Shown here in pieces: positions 43,572-50,394 of a DNA stretch of 64,000 nt. The position numbers and the translations under genes are program-made. The first letter of the stretch is position 1. Each line of letters opens with the position of its first letter. The DNA is from an uncultured Oceanospirillaceae bacterium (GTDB taxonomy: Bacteria; Pseudomonadota; Gammaproteobacteria; Pseudomonadales; Balneatricaceae), in assembly GCA_937138495.1 (NCBI GenBank), contig CAKZPE010000009.1, forward strand, positions 94,511-158,510, given 5' to 3'. The notes below the pieces were generated by a model that was given only the letters and a program-made list of their open reading frames with translations, was not told the DNA's origin and ran no database searches.

Positions 43572-45311
43572 ATGCAGCTAGAGGATATAAAGACTCAACT
43601 ACTTGCAACGAAAGACGAAACTGAAGCTTTTCTTGCTCAGATCCATAAATTCTATATCCAAGAAATCCGTATAGATGAAAAACTCTTGGAAATAGCGCTG
43701 TCCGAGCTACACAATTCAGGGGATATAGATTTTATAGAGCTGGTAAAAAGACTAGATAAAAGCCCCTCTAAAAACGATTTCTTTACAATATTGCATGCTT
43801 TTGAAAATGCGCTACCTTTGCTAGAAGCAAAAGTTGAGGATATCCTGCACAGTTTGGTTCATCTAACACAGCAATCTGGCAGAGACCTAGCGACTGGGGG
43901 AGTCTACGAAGCCTTTCAGCAATTTTGTAGCAAAGAAGTAAACCGTCCTAGAGAGAGTATTGAGGTAATCCTAAACCAAAAAGAGCTCAAAGCTTATGCA
44001 TCTTTTCTTTCATGCTCTCTCTTAGCATTTCATCATGACTACCTAACAGATGCTATCCAGTACATCGAAAGCCTTAGCACTCACGAAAATGAGAGGGTTA
44101 GAAGCCAAGCTTACTTTTCCTTAGGTAGGCTTAAGATAGACATAAATCAAACTAATTCTGTTTGGAATGTTTTTTCCGCCAAAGCTGATATTGAGAAGAA
44201 TGCTAACTGCTGTGCGTCTATGTTAAATGCAATTATCACTTTTGGTGATAGTTTCCCATCTTATTGGCCGCAAATTGAGAATCTATTAGCAACTTTCATT
44301 GAAACAGTTTCATCAGAAGTCCAGCTTGAAATTTCCCATATCCTTGCATTTAAAAGAGTAGAAATTCCAACTAGTACACATACTCTTTTTATAGAAAAAC
44401 TAGTCAATGTCTCTCCTGATCACACAGGTATAGTTAATAATATTGACCATATATTAGTCAATTTAGCAAAAAAGGAGTTAACACATCTCGCAATTACACT
44501 TTTAGAGTCTACTTTAAGCTCAGGATCAAATATAACATCGTTAGACTATTTCGCACGAAATCTAATGGATAAGCATAAAGAATTGCTCAACCATATTGTC
44601 ACAAAATGGTTCCTGTCAGCAGACCCCATATTATGCAACGAAATAGCAAACCTTCTACATGATATAACAGGTAAAGATATAAATTTAAAGGCTGACCTGT
44701 CATTATTAACTGATGATAAAAGTAAACTATTTGTTAGTTATAAAGCTTTAGGCTGGCTTTTTACACGACCTATTGCAGTAACTAGCTTTGTCTTATCAAT
44801 TTTTTCAGATGTATCGAAAAACACTAGCGAAGATATTGAGAAAATTTTATACGACCCATTACTTTTAAGTTACCCTGGAGAACTTAAACAGTTCTTACAA
44901 TTATGCATAGAAAATAAAAACAACTCTCATCTCTGTGAACGATTACTTGATAAACTTCAAAGCTACCATGACAGTATTGAAAAAGTATCTGAATTGAAGG
45001 AATTAATGGCTCCTACTAAAAATATCAGTACCTACAGGAAGGAATTCAATAAAGAGATGAACAAAGCTCGTGAAGAGGCAGAAAGGTCATCTCTCGCCAG
45101 CCTATTTACAACGCAAAAATTATTATATGGAAATAGTTCAATATACTATATGCATAAAAGTAATGGAGAAGACGTACGACAAGAAATGAAGATGCAATCT
45201 ATTTCTCATTCAGCCGAAATGCCAAGATTAAATATCTTAGATCCTGAGAATCTAGACTATAAGTTACGAATTTTTCGCTATGGAAGGATGAATGATGAAG
45301 CTAATTCTTAA
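43572..45311 (+). CDS. All-helical (HEAT-like) protein of a two-gene module
   Basis: A 579-residue cytoplasmic protein I do not recognise. Its whole length is alpha-helical in pattern, with repeated 35-45-residue helix pairs (for example residues 155-215 and 290-365) resembling HEAT/ARM repeats. No Walker, nuclease or DNA-binding motif is seen. Residues about 490-510 form a charged helix (FNKEMNKAREEAERSS). The C-terminal 65 residues form a distinct beta-rich module with GNSSIYYMHKS, ISHSAEMPRLNILDPENLDY and RIFRYGR. Its 3' end overlaps the nuclease-like gene by 17-20 nt, so the two are coupled. Codon use is AT-rich, unlike the chromosome outside the island. A sensor/scaffold partner of the nuclease is a reasonable guess, not shown. 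Confidence 0.8.
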   Translation: MQLEDIKTQLLATKDETEAFLAQIHKFYIQEIRIDEKLLEIALSELHNSGDIDFIELVKRLDKSPSKNDFFTILHAFENALPLLEAKVEDILHSLVHLTQQSGRDLATGGVYEAFQQFCSKEVNRPRESIEVILNQKELKAYASFLSCSLLAFHHDYLTDAIQYIESLSTHENERVRSQAYFSLGRLKIDINQTNSVWNVFSAKADIEKNANCCASMLNAIITFGDSFPSYWPQIENLLATFIETVSSEVQLEISHILAFKRVEIPTSTHTLFIEKLVNVSPDHTGIVNNIDHILVNLAKKELTHLAITLLESTLSSGSNITSLDYFARNLMDKHKELLNHIVTKWFLSADPILCNEIANLLHDITGKDINLKADLSLLTDDKSKLFVSYKALGWLFTRPIAVTSFVLSIFSDVSKNTSEDIEKILYDPLLLSYPGELKQFLQLCIENKNNSHLCERLLDKLQSYHDSIEKVSELKELMAPTKNISTYRKEFNKEMNKAREEAERSSLASLFTTQKLLYGNSSIYYMHKSNGEDVRQEMKMQSISHSAEMPRLNILDPENLDYKLRIFRYGRMNDEANS

Positions 45312-47013
45312 ACAATACTTAGCTTCTTTAAAGGAGCGAAATGAATTAGATGCTGTGTTACCAGACTTACTGAGTAGTATGGGAATGAATGTATTCATAT
45401 CACCCACGCGAGGGGTAAAAGAGTATGGTGTTGATATTGCAGCAGTAGGACGAGTTAATAATCTTGAAGAAAAAGTATATTTATTTTCTGTAAAATCAGG
45501 GAACCTTACCCGTGAAACTTGGAACGGAAATTCAGACCAAGCCCTAAGACCCTCGTTAGATGAAATTCAAGATTCATTTATTCCAACTCGATTGCCGCCA
45601 GAGCATAAAGATAAACCAATAGTTATTTGCTTATGTTTTGGCGGAGATGTGAACTCAGGAATCAGACAAGAAGTTTCTGGCTATGAAAAACGCAACACGC
45701 GAGACAACATCTTTTTTGAAGAATGGAATGGTGACAAACTCTCAGAACTACTTCAACAATATTTATTAAAGGAAGAGCTACTACCTAGCTCTAGCCAAGC
45801 TTTATTAAGAAAGTCTTTAGCCTTGCTTGAAGAGCCAGAAATATCAAGTAAGCACTTTTCGTACTTAATAGACGAAACGCTATCAAATGCGACTGACAGC
45901 GATTCAGTTGCGTCATCTATTACACGTTTGAACGTTTGTTTATGGGTTCTATTCTCATGGTGTCGTGATTCAGGTAATCAAGAGTCATCCTATCTTTCCG
46001 CGGAGCAGGCATTGCTATCAGCTTGGGATAAAGTAAAAAATCATTACACACAAAGGAATAAAGCCTCAAAAGCATTTGATAGTATTTTAGACACATACCA
46101 ACAAATTTCAGACTGCTATGTAGATCAGTGTTTAATTCCATTTGTTAAGCTGAAGTACGGCCTCTCTCATGCAGTTCACTCCCCTTGCTCTATTGACGTC
46201 AATTTTAAGCTTTTCGAAGTACTGGGACGCCTGTCTATAAAGGGACACTGGGTTTTAGAAGCTCTTTCTCAAAGCTATGCTTTAACCCCTCCTATAGATG
46301 GAGAAAGTAAAGAACAGGAGGTTCTAAAACTGCGTTTAAGAGAAATAACCAACGCAATTAACCTCTTGGTTGTCAATAATCCTCTTTTACTATCGCCTTA
46401 TAAAGATTCACAAGCAATTGATATTGGCTTAGCTCTGATTTTGCTTTCAAATAACTCTGATCTTGATAGCTTTGTAGAAAGCTGGCTTTCTGAAATAATT
46501 AATATGTGTATATTCTCCTTTGGCAGTAATGCAATGTACCCGATAGTAAACAACTCTTACGAAGAACTTCTGGAACACAAAAATAAAGAAAAAGATGATG
46601 AGGATTATAAGAAAAAAGCTACTGAGGCAAGCATTTTGTATCCTCTATTAGCTGTTTTCTGTTCTCTTTACAAGTTAGATACTAAAAGCAAAGATCTGGA
46701 AAAATTTGCCAATGAAAATTTAAAACATTCAACATTACAGTATTGGTATCCAAATCAATATAGTGAAAAAAGCATGTATACTAATTCAAATATACATGGT
46801 TCCGCATCGACTAATTTTCCTATGGATAGAAAGTCAGTATTAAAGCATATTTTACAAGAGTGCTATCGCTCTGATTCATTCAAGAAAATGTCAGCAGTCG
46901 TAAAAGAAAAATCCTCATTAGTACTAACGGCTTGCCGCAGCTACCGATATCCTGTTCCTTTTCATTATCTTGAGGACTGGTTAGAACTAACCAATGACCA
47001 ATCGCAAGTGTAA
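45295..47013 (+). CDS. PD-(D/E)xK-like nuclease-domain protein of the two-gene module
   Basis: A 572-residue protein. Residues 1-75 look like a restriction-endonuclease-type PD-(D/E)xK core: a helix with LKERNELDAVLPDLLSSMG, then GVKEYGVDIAAVG with Asp47, and the strand KVYLFSVKSG giving Ser65-x-Lys67. Ser replaces the usual Glu/Gln of the xK half. The core continues with KPIVICLCFGGDVNSGI near residue 108. The remaining 400 residues are helical and unrecognised. The first of two consecutive ATGs is at 45292; the second (45295) is better spaced from GGAAGG. It overlaps the upstream helical-protein gene and is followed by a terminator. A nuclease with a large helical regulatory part, in a cassette island, suggests a defence effector; this is inference. 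Confidence 0.75.
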   Translation: MKLILKQYLASLKERNELDAVLPDLLSSMGMNVFISPTRGVKEYGVDIAAVGRVNNLEEKVYLFSVKSGNLTRETWNGNSDQALRPSLDEIQDSFIPTRLPPEHKDKPIVICLCFGGDVNSGIRQEVSGYEKRNTRDNIFFEEWNGDKLSELLQQYLLKEELLPSSSQALLRKSLALLEEPEISSKHFSYLIDETLSNATDSDSVASSITRLNVCLWVLFSWCRDSGNQESSYLSAEQALLSAWDKVKNHYTQRNKASKAFDSILDTYQQISDCYVDQCLIPFVKLKYGLSHAVHSPCSIDVNFKLFEVLGRLSIKGHWVLEALSQSYALTPPIDGESKEQEVLKLRLREITNAINLLVVNNPLLLSPYKDSQAIDIGLALILLSNNSDLDSFVESWLSEIINMCIFSFGSNAMYPIVNNSYEELLEHKNKEKDDEDYKKKATEASILYPLLAVFCSLYKLDTKSKDLEKFANENLKHSTLQYWYPNQYSEKSMYTNSNIHGSASTNFPMDRKSVLKHILQECYRSDSFKKMSAVVKEKSSLVLTACRSYRYPVPFHYLEDWLELTNDQSQV

Positions 47014-47030
47014 AATAACTGAACGGATGG

Positions 47031-47059
47031 CTTAGCGTATTAAATTACGCTAAGTTTTT
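47031..47059 (+). terminator. Terminator of the two-gene module
   Basis: CTTAGCGTA/TACGCTAAG stem (47031-47039 and 47046-47054) followed by TTTTT, 17 nt after the stop codon. Confidence 0.85.
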
Positions 47060-47120
47060 CAAATAGTTATAAATAAAACGAACACAGGGTGCAATGGAAA
47101 GCAAGTACTCTCAAGTAGAA

Positions 47121-47170
47121 GTGTAAACCTCCCCTAATTAGTTACACATATAACTAGGGTAGGTTTACAC
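47121..47170. repeat. 50-nt inverted repeat
   Basis: GTGTAAACCT (47121-47130) and AGGTTTACAC (47161-47170) are perfect inverses. The inner parts CCCCTAATTAGTTA and TATAACTAGGGT pair partly, so nearly the whole 50 nt can form one hairpin. No T-tract. It could be a small non-autonomous repeat or an attC-like remnant. Confidence 0.55.
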
Positions 47171-47390
47171 ATTGTTTTGGAATGAAGTGTGCTCTCAGGC
47201 CTCGTGTTACGGGGTTTTCAGATTGTCTTCGTTTTAATTACCTTATTGGTGCTAAAGTTCCTGCCGAATCATGAGCCCTAGAGCCTGACTTTGCCTTCGT
47301 TTTAAACACTCCAATACACAGTGCGCATGGCACCGCGCATGGGGTCACCCATTAATCTGTAACCTCGTTAATCGTGCTTCCGTTATTCTG

Positions 47391-47416
47391 CGCAAACTCG
47401 TTATTAAAATGTTAAT
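47391..47416. repeat. Cassette-boundary motif copy c
   Basis: GCGCAAACTCGTTATTAAAA then TGTTAATC, followed by an AAGGA site and ATG. It matches the copy before the DUF1851 gene (CTCGTTATTAAAATGTTA is identical in both). Confidence 0.6.
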
Positions 47417-47429
47417 CATCAAGGAAATT

Positions 47430-47831
47430 ATGAACAACTGGAAAGATGATCTAGATAGAGTCCTACCAGAGATAGAGAGTTACATTTCTAAGCTAATGGA
47501 TTCTGAAAAAGTATTGTTTCGTGAAGCTAGCCCGCCGAAAGAGCCCGGAACTTACATTGTTTACGATCATGAGAACAATCTAAGTTATATCGGTGAAGCT
47601 AAAGGGTCTGGAGGTCTAAAAGATCGTTTGATAAGCAAGCATCTATCTGGCGATGACAATCATGCAATCCAAAGGGCATATAAGTGGAGTCATCCGGATC
47701 GTGGACTAAGGCGAGAATACATTAAAAACAATGTATCCGTTCGTTGGGTGGCAACGCGCGACGCTAATACAGCTCTAGCGGTTGAGCGCCTGTTAATACT
47801 TATGTTCAACCCGCCATGGAACCGCAAGTAA
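47430..47831 (+). CDS. GIY-YIG-like nuclease cassette protein
   Basis: A 133-residue protein with a GIY-YIG fold. PGTYIVYDHENNLSYIGEAKGSGGLKDRLISKHLSG near residues 39-74 gives the GTY and YIG strands and the following Arg. VERLLILMFNPPWN near the C-terminus gives the catalytic Glu and Asn. The N-terminal 35 residues are helical. An in-frame ATG at 47409 lies inside the boundary motif; the ATG at 47430 with AAGGA is chosen by analogy with the DUF1851 cassette. Small proteins of this plan occur in mobile cassettes with no known role. AT-rich codon use. Confidence 0.78.
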   Translation: MNNWKDDLDRVLPEIESYISKLMDSEKVLFREASPPKEPGTYIVYDHENNLSYIGEAKGSGGLKDRLISKHLSGDDNHAIQRAYKWSHPDRGLRREYIKNNVSVRWVATRDANTALAVERLLILMFNPPWNRK

Positions 47832-47896
47832 TACTTAATAAGTCTATCAATTTCGTGCCTTCAGAGCCGGACGCAGCAAAGCTGCTCAAAACAGAA

Positions 47897-47954
47897 AGGG
47901 TCAGGTCTTGTTTTTGCCCGTTTAATAAGAAAAGCAAAAAGAAAGGCCTGACGC
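47897..47954. repeat. REP-like palindromic element 2
   Basis: GGGTCAGGTCTTGTTTTTGC and GCAAAAAGAAAGGCCTGACG arms form an imperfect hairpin of the same family as 41825-41884. It lies near the right edge of the island. Confidence 0.6.
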
Positions 47955-47978
47955 TACCAACCTTGCCGCAACGCCGCA

Positions 47979-48031
47979 GTCACCTTGGCGGTATCATCAC
48001 GGATGAAGTATCTTCGAAAACCTTTGAAGCC
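47979..48031 (+). pseudogene. Diverged fragment of the YhiN-like gene at the island's right edge
   Basis: 53 nt encoding LGGIITDEVSSKTFEA, the same 16 residues as in the intact gene at 40329-40382. Within these codons all differences are synonymous third-position changes, plus one deleted base just upstream. After GCC the sequence departs completely and ends at a stop. The fragment therefore comes from a homologous gene of a related strain, or is the old local copy. Confidence 0.8.
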
Positions 48032-48036
48032 GTATG

Positions 48037-48969
48037 CTAAAAACTTAATTTGGCATCTGCCAGATTGGTTTTCACTAATGAGCGTATCAGCTCGGCTAAT
48101 TGTCTGTAAAACCCCCGGTTCGGTGAGTTCTGCCGCCAGGCCAGTACATGGGTGCGGTGCAGGTTCAGGTCTTCAATATCCCGGAGGATCAGTCCCTGAG
48201 GCTGGTGAATTTCAGAATAGATATACAGCGAGGGTAAGAAGGTTATTCCCATCTGCATGATCACCATCTGTCGAAGGGCATCCAGACTGCTGCCCTCGTA
48301 ATCCCGGGCAATAGTTGCACCCAGGTCGGAACAGAGAACTTCCATCTGCTGATAGCTACTGTACTGTCTTTCCAGTGTCAGTATATTCTGACCTTTCAGA
48401 TGATTGGATCTGACTTTTTCCAGTTTAGCCAGAGGATGATCTTCTGGTGCAATCAGTTTCAGTGGTTCATCAAACAGCACTTCAGTGGTCAGGCGAGGGT
48501 TGTTAAAGGGTCTTGGAATCAGTACCAGGTCCAGTCGCCCTTCAAGCAGGTCCAGCTCTAATGCTTTAGGTGTGTGTTCTCTTACAAAGAGTTTTAGGGA
48601 TGCATAGGTGTGATGTAATCCCGGTAAGATATGCGGCAGCAGGTAGGGGCCGACGGTGGGTGATACCCCCATGCGGAAGGTACCTCCGGGCCCATGATTA
48701 ATCATCGCCGCCTGATCCAGAAGGCCATTCATTTCCTCAAGAACCTGACGGGCGTTTACCAGTAAATCCCTGCCTGCCGGGGTTAGGGTAGCCCCGCTGC
48801 GGCTACGTTCAACCAGGGTCAGGTTTAAGGTTTTTTCCAGATTGTAGATCTGCGCTGTCAGCGTTGGCTGACTGATTTTGAGCTGTTCTGCAGCGCTACG
48901 GAAAGTCGTGGATTCCGCCAGGCGTACAAAGTATTCCAGCTGTTTTATGGTGGGGGTTTTCAGGGCCAT
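48037..48969 (-). CDS. OxyR-like LysR-family regulator lacking the peroxidatic Cys
   Basis: A 310-residue LysR regulator close to OxyR in plan: PTIKQLEYFVRLAESTTFRSAAEQLKISQPTLTAQIYNLEKTLNLTLVERS at the N-terminus and GVSPTVGPYLLPHILPGL near residue 98, which matches OxyR. In OxyR two Cys (199 and 208 of E. coli) form the sensing disulfide. Here the segment LERQYSSYQQMEVLCSDLGA places Ser at the first position and Cys at the second. Direct peroxide sensing by the standard mechanism is therefore unlikely. It is divergent from the Mrp operon with an OxyR-type palindrome between them. Its 3' end abuts the island. Confidence 0.85.
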   Translation of the reverse strand: MALKTPTIKQLEYFVRLAESTTFRSAAEQLKISQPTLTAQIYNLEKTLNLTLVERSRSGATLTPAGRDLLVNARQVLEEMNGLLDQAAMINHGPGGTFRMGVSPTVGPYLLPHILPGLHHTYASLKLFVREHTPKALELDLLEGRLDLVLIPRPFNNPRLTTEVLFDEPLKLIAPEDHPLAKLEKVRSNHLKGQNILTLERQYSSYQQMEVLCSDLGATIARDYEGSSLDALRQMVIMQMGITFLPSLYIYSEIHQPQGLILRDIEDLNLHRTHVLAWRQNSPNRGFYRQLAELIRSLVKTNLADAKLSF

Positions 48970-49000
48970 ACTGTTAGCTTCTCAGGCGTTAAAATCTCAC

Positions 49001-49042
49001 ATTGATAGGATTATCCTATCAATAAAATTAAATAATCTCTAT
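49001..49042. promoter_or_regulatory. OxyR-type palindromic operator between LysR and mrp genes
   Basis: ATTGATAGGAT and its inverse ATCCTATCAAT flank a single T (49001-49023), a perfect 11+11 palindrome. It contains ATAG-N7-CTAT, the OxyR half-operator pattern. A further CTAT at 49039-49042 is spaced 23 nt from the first, close to the 22 nt of a full OxyR site. It lies 31 nt upstream of the regulator start, suggesting autoregulation. Confidence 0.6.
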
Positions 49043-49190
49043 TGAGCTATCACTTGTTGAATCGCAATATTAGGTCATATGGGTGTTCTGGAATAACGAA
49101 TAAGCCGCACTGGATTGAAAGATATAAGGCTTACTGAAGTGCCAGAGAGTGTTTTTTTGCGAACAATACAAGTCTGTTTGGTTGGTTGCA

Positions 49191-49253
49191 GTTCACAGTG
49201 AACAGCCATCAGCAAGGGGCGTCAGAAGGCCTTTAAGGCCGCTTGCCCTTGCT
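49191..49253 (+). other. Structured leader of the Mrp operon
   Basis: GTTCACAGTGAAC (49191-49203) is followed by AGCAAGGG (49211-49218) pairing with CCCTTGCT (49246-49253), enclosing GGCCTT-T-AAGGCC (49228-49240). It lies 46 nt before the mrpE ATG and would be in the 5' untranslated region if the promoter is near the OxyR-type site. Candidate regulatory RNA; class not recognised. Confidence 0.5.
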
Positions 49254-49298
49254 GGACAAAACAAGAAAAATTTCGGGAATAAATTGGAGCGATATTAC

Positions 49299-49775
49299 AT
49301 GCATATCGTTAAGTGGGCGGCAGTTCTTGCAATATTCTGGTTGTTGCTTTCCGGTTTCATCGAACCGTTATTACTGAGTTTCGGTGTCATATCAGTCGTA
49401 GCCGTGCTTGTTGTACTGAAGCGGATGGATGAGGTCGAACATGAGTCCAGTCAGATCAGTACAAGCCTTCGGCTCATTCGGTATCTTCCCTGGCTGATTG
49501 GGCAAATTATCAGTTCCAGTATTCATGTTACGAAGCTCATCTGGGGTTCACCGGACAAGGTTTCGCCAGCGATAGCAAAAATAAGCTCAAAAGACGTTCC
49601 GCTGAGTAGCCGTGTCCTTTATGCAAATTCAATAACACTGACTCCCGGTACCTTGAGTGTGGATCTGGAAGAGGATGAGATAACCGTCCATGCATTGCAC
49701 AAATCGTCTATTGATGAGCTGAAACAAGGTGAAATGGAAAGAAAGATTGCAGGCATCTGGGGCGAAAATAAATGA
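49299..49775 (+). CDS. mrpE: Mrp Na+/H+ antiporter subunit E
   Basis: A 158-residue MrpE/MnhE subunit with two N-terminal membrane segments (WAAVLAIFWLLLSG, PLLLSFGVISVVAVLVVL) and the family-typical LRYLPWLIGQIISSSIHVTKLIW and ANSITLTPGTLSVDLEEDEITVHAL. The ATG at 49299 follows TTGGAG. The open frame begins at 49149 but includes the leader hairpins. It is the first gene of the nine-gene operon, and its stop overlaps mrpF by ATGA. Confidence 0.88.
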   Translation: MHIVKWAAVLAIFWLLLSGFIEPLLLSFGVISVVAVLVVLKRMDEVEHESSQISTSLRLIRYLPWLIGQIISSSIHVTKLIWGSPDKVSPAIAKISSKDVPLSSRVLYANSITLTPGTLSVDLEEDEITVHALHKSSIDELKQGEMERKIAGIWGENK

Positions 49776-50038
49776 CAGGCATTCTGGCAGCAGTATGTAT
49801 TGCGATTCTGGTCGTTATGGCGATTGCCCTGGCCAGAGCATTTAAAGCACCTACGGTTTACGACCGTATCCTTGGGGTCAATATGTTCGGCACCAAGACT
49901 GTTTTATTTATCGCGGTTATCGGATTTTTGATGGGACGGCCAGATTTTCTGGACATCGCCATTGTATATGCGCTGATAAATTTTATTGGGATGGTCGCGG
50001 TACTTCGATTCTTCGAATATACCTCACCCATTGAATAA
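49772..50038 (+). CDS. mrpF: Mrp Na+/H+ antiporter subunit F
   Basis: An 88-residue MrpF/PhaF subunit with three membrane segments. The central AFKAPTVYDRILGVNMFGTKTVLFIAVIGFL is the family signature (PTxxDRxxAxN). It overlaps mrpE by 4 nt. MrpF is a core piece of the membrane complex that exchanges cytoplasmic Na+ for H+. Confidence 0.88.
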   Translation: MTGILAAVCIAILVVMAIALARAFKAPTVYDRILGVNMFGTKTVLFIAVIGFLMGRPDFLDIAIVYALINFIGMVAVLRFFEYTSPIE

Positions 50039-50061
50039 CAACTGAGTATAAGTGGTAAGCC

Positions 50062-50394
50062 ATGCTTTTTCTGGACATTGTCAGTAGCATACTGCTTCTC
50101 GCAGGGATCTTTTTTGGATTGAGCGGTGCTGTCGGGCTGTTCAGGTTTCCTGACTTTTTCACCCGGGTACACGCCGCGAGTGTCACCGATTCTATCGCCG
50201 CCATCTTAATTATTGGCGGTCTACTGTTACAAACTTCGTTCGATCTGAATACGGCCAAGTTGGTATTTATTTTGCTGTTTCTGATGGTCACCAGCCCCAC
50301 GGCCTCCCACGCGCTGGCAAAATCTGCCCGCCATGGCGGATTACTGACTCTGGCAGAAACCCGTCCGGAAGATAAACAGGAGCATACTCAGTAA
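50062..50394 (+). CDS. mrpG: Mrp Na+/H+ antiporter subunit G
   Basis: A 110-residue MrpG/PhaG subunit with three membrane segments. AGIFFGLSGAVGLFRFPDFFTRVHAASVTDS carries the GxxGLxRxPDxxTRxHAAxKxDT signature. MVTSPTASHALAKSARHGG ends the conserved part. It starts 23 nt after mrpF, and its stop overlaps the next gene (TAATG). Confidence 0.88.
   Translation: MLFLDIVSSILLLAGIFFGLSGAVGLFRFPDFFTRVHAASVTDSIAAILIIGGLLLQTSFDLNTAKLVFILLFLMVTSPTASHALAKSARHGGLLTLAETRPEDKQEHTQ

Larger units (their letters stand above)
47014..47429. other. Non-coding region after the two-gene module
   Basis: 416 nt with no gene: a terminator at 47031, a long inverted repeat at 47121-47170, and a cassette-boundary motif at its right end. 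The rest is AT-rich and unremarkable. Confidence 0.5.

Noticed and set aside
40500..48036. Integrase, transposase or tRNA attachment site for the island
   Set aside because: All sizeable frames in the block were read and none shows tyrosine- or serine-recombinase, DDE or Y1 transposase motifs. No tRNA borders the block, so it is not called a classical genomic island or prophage.
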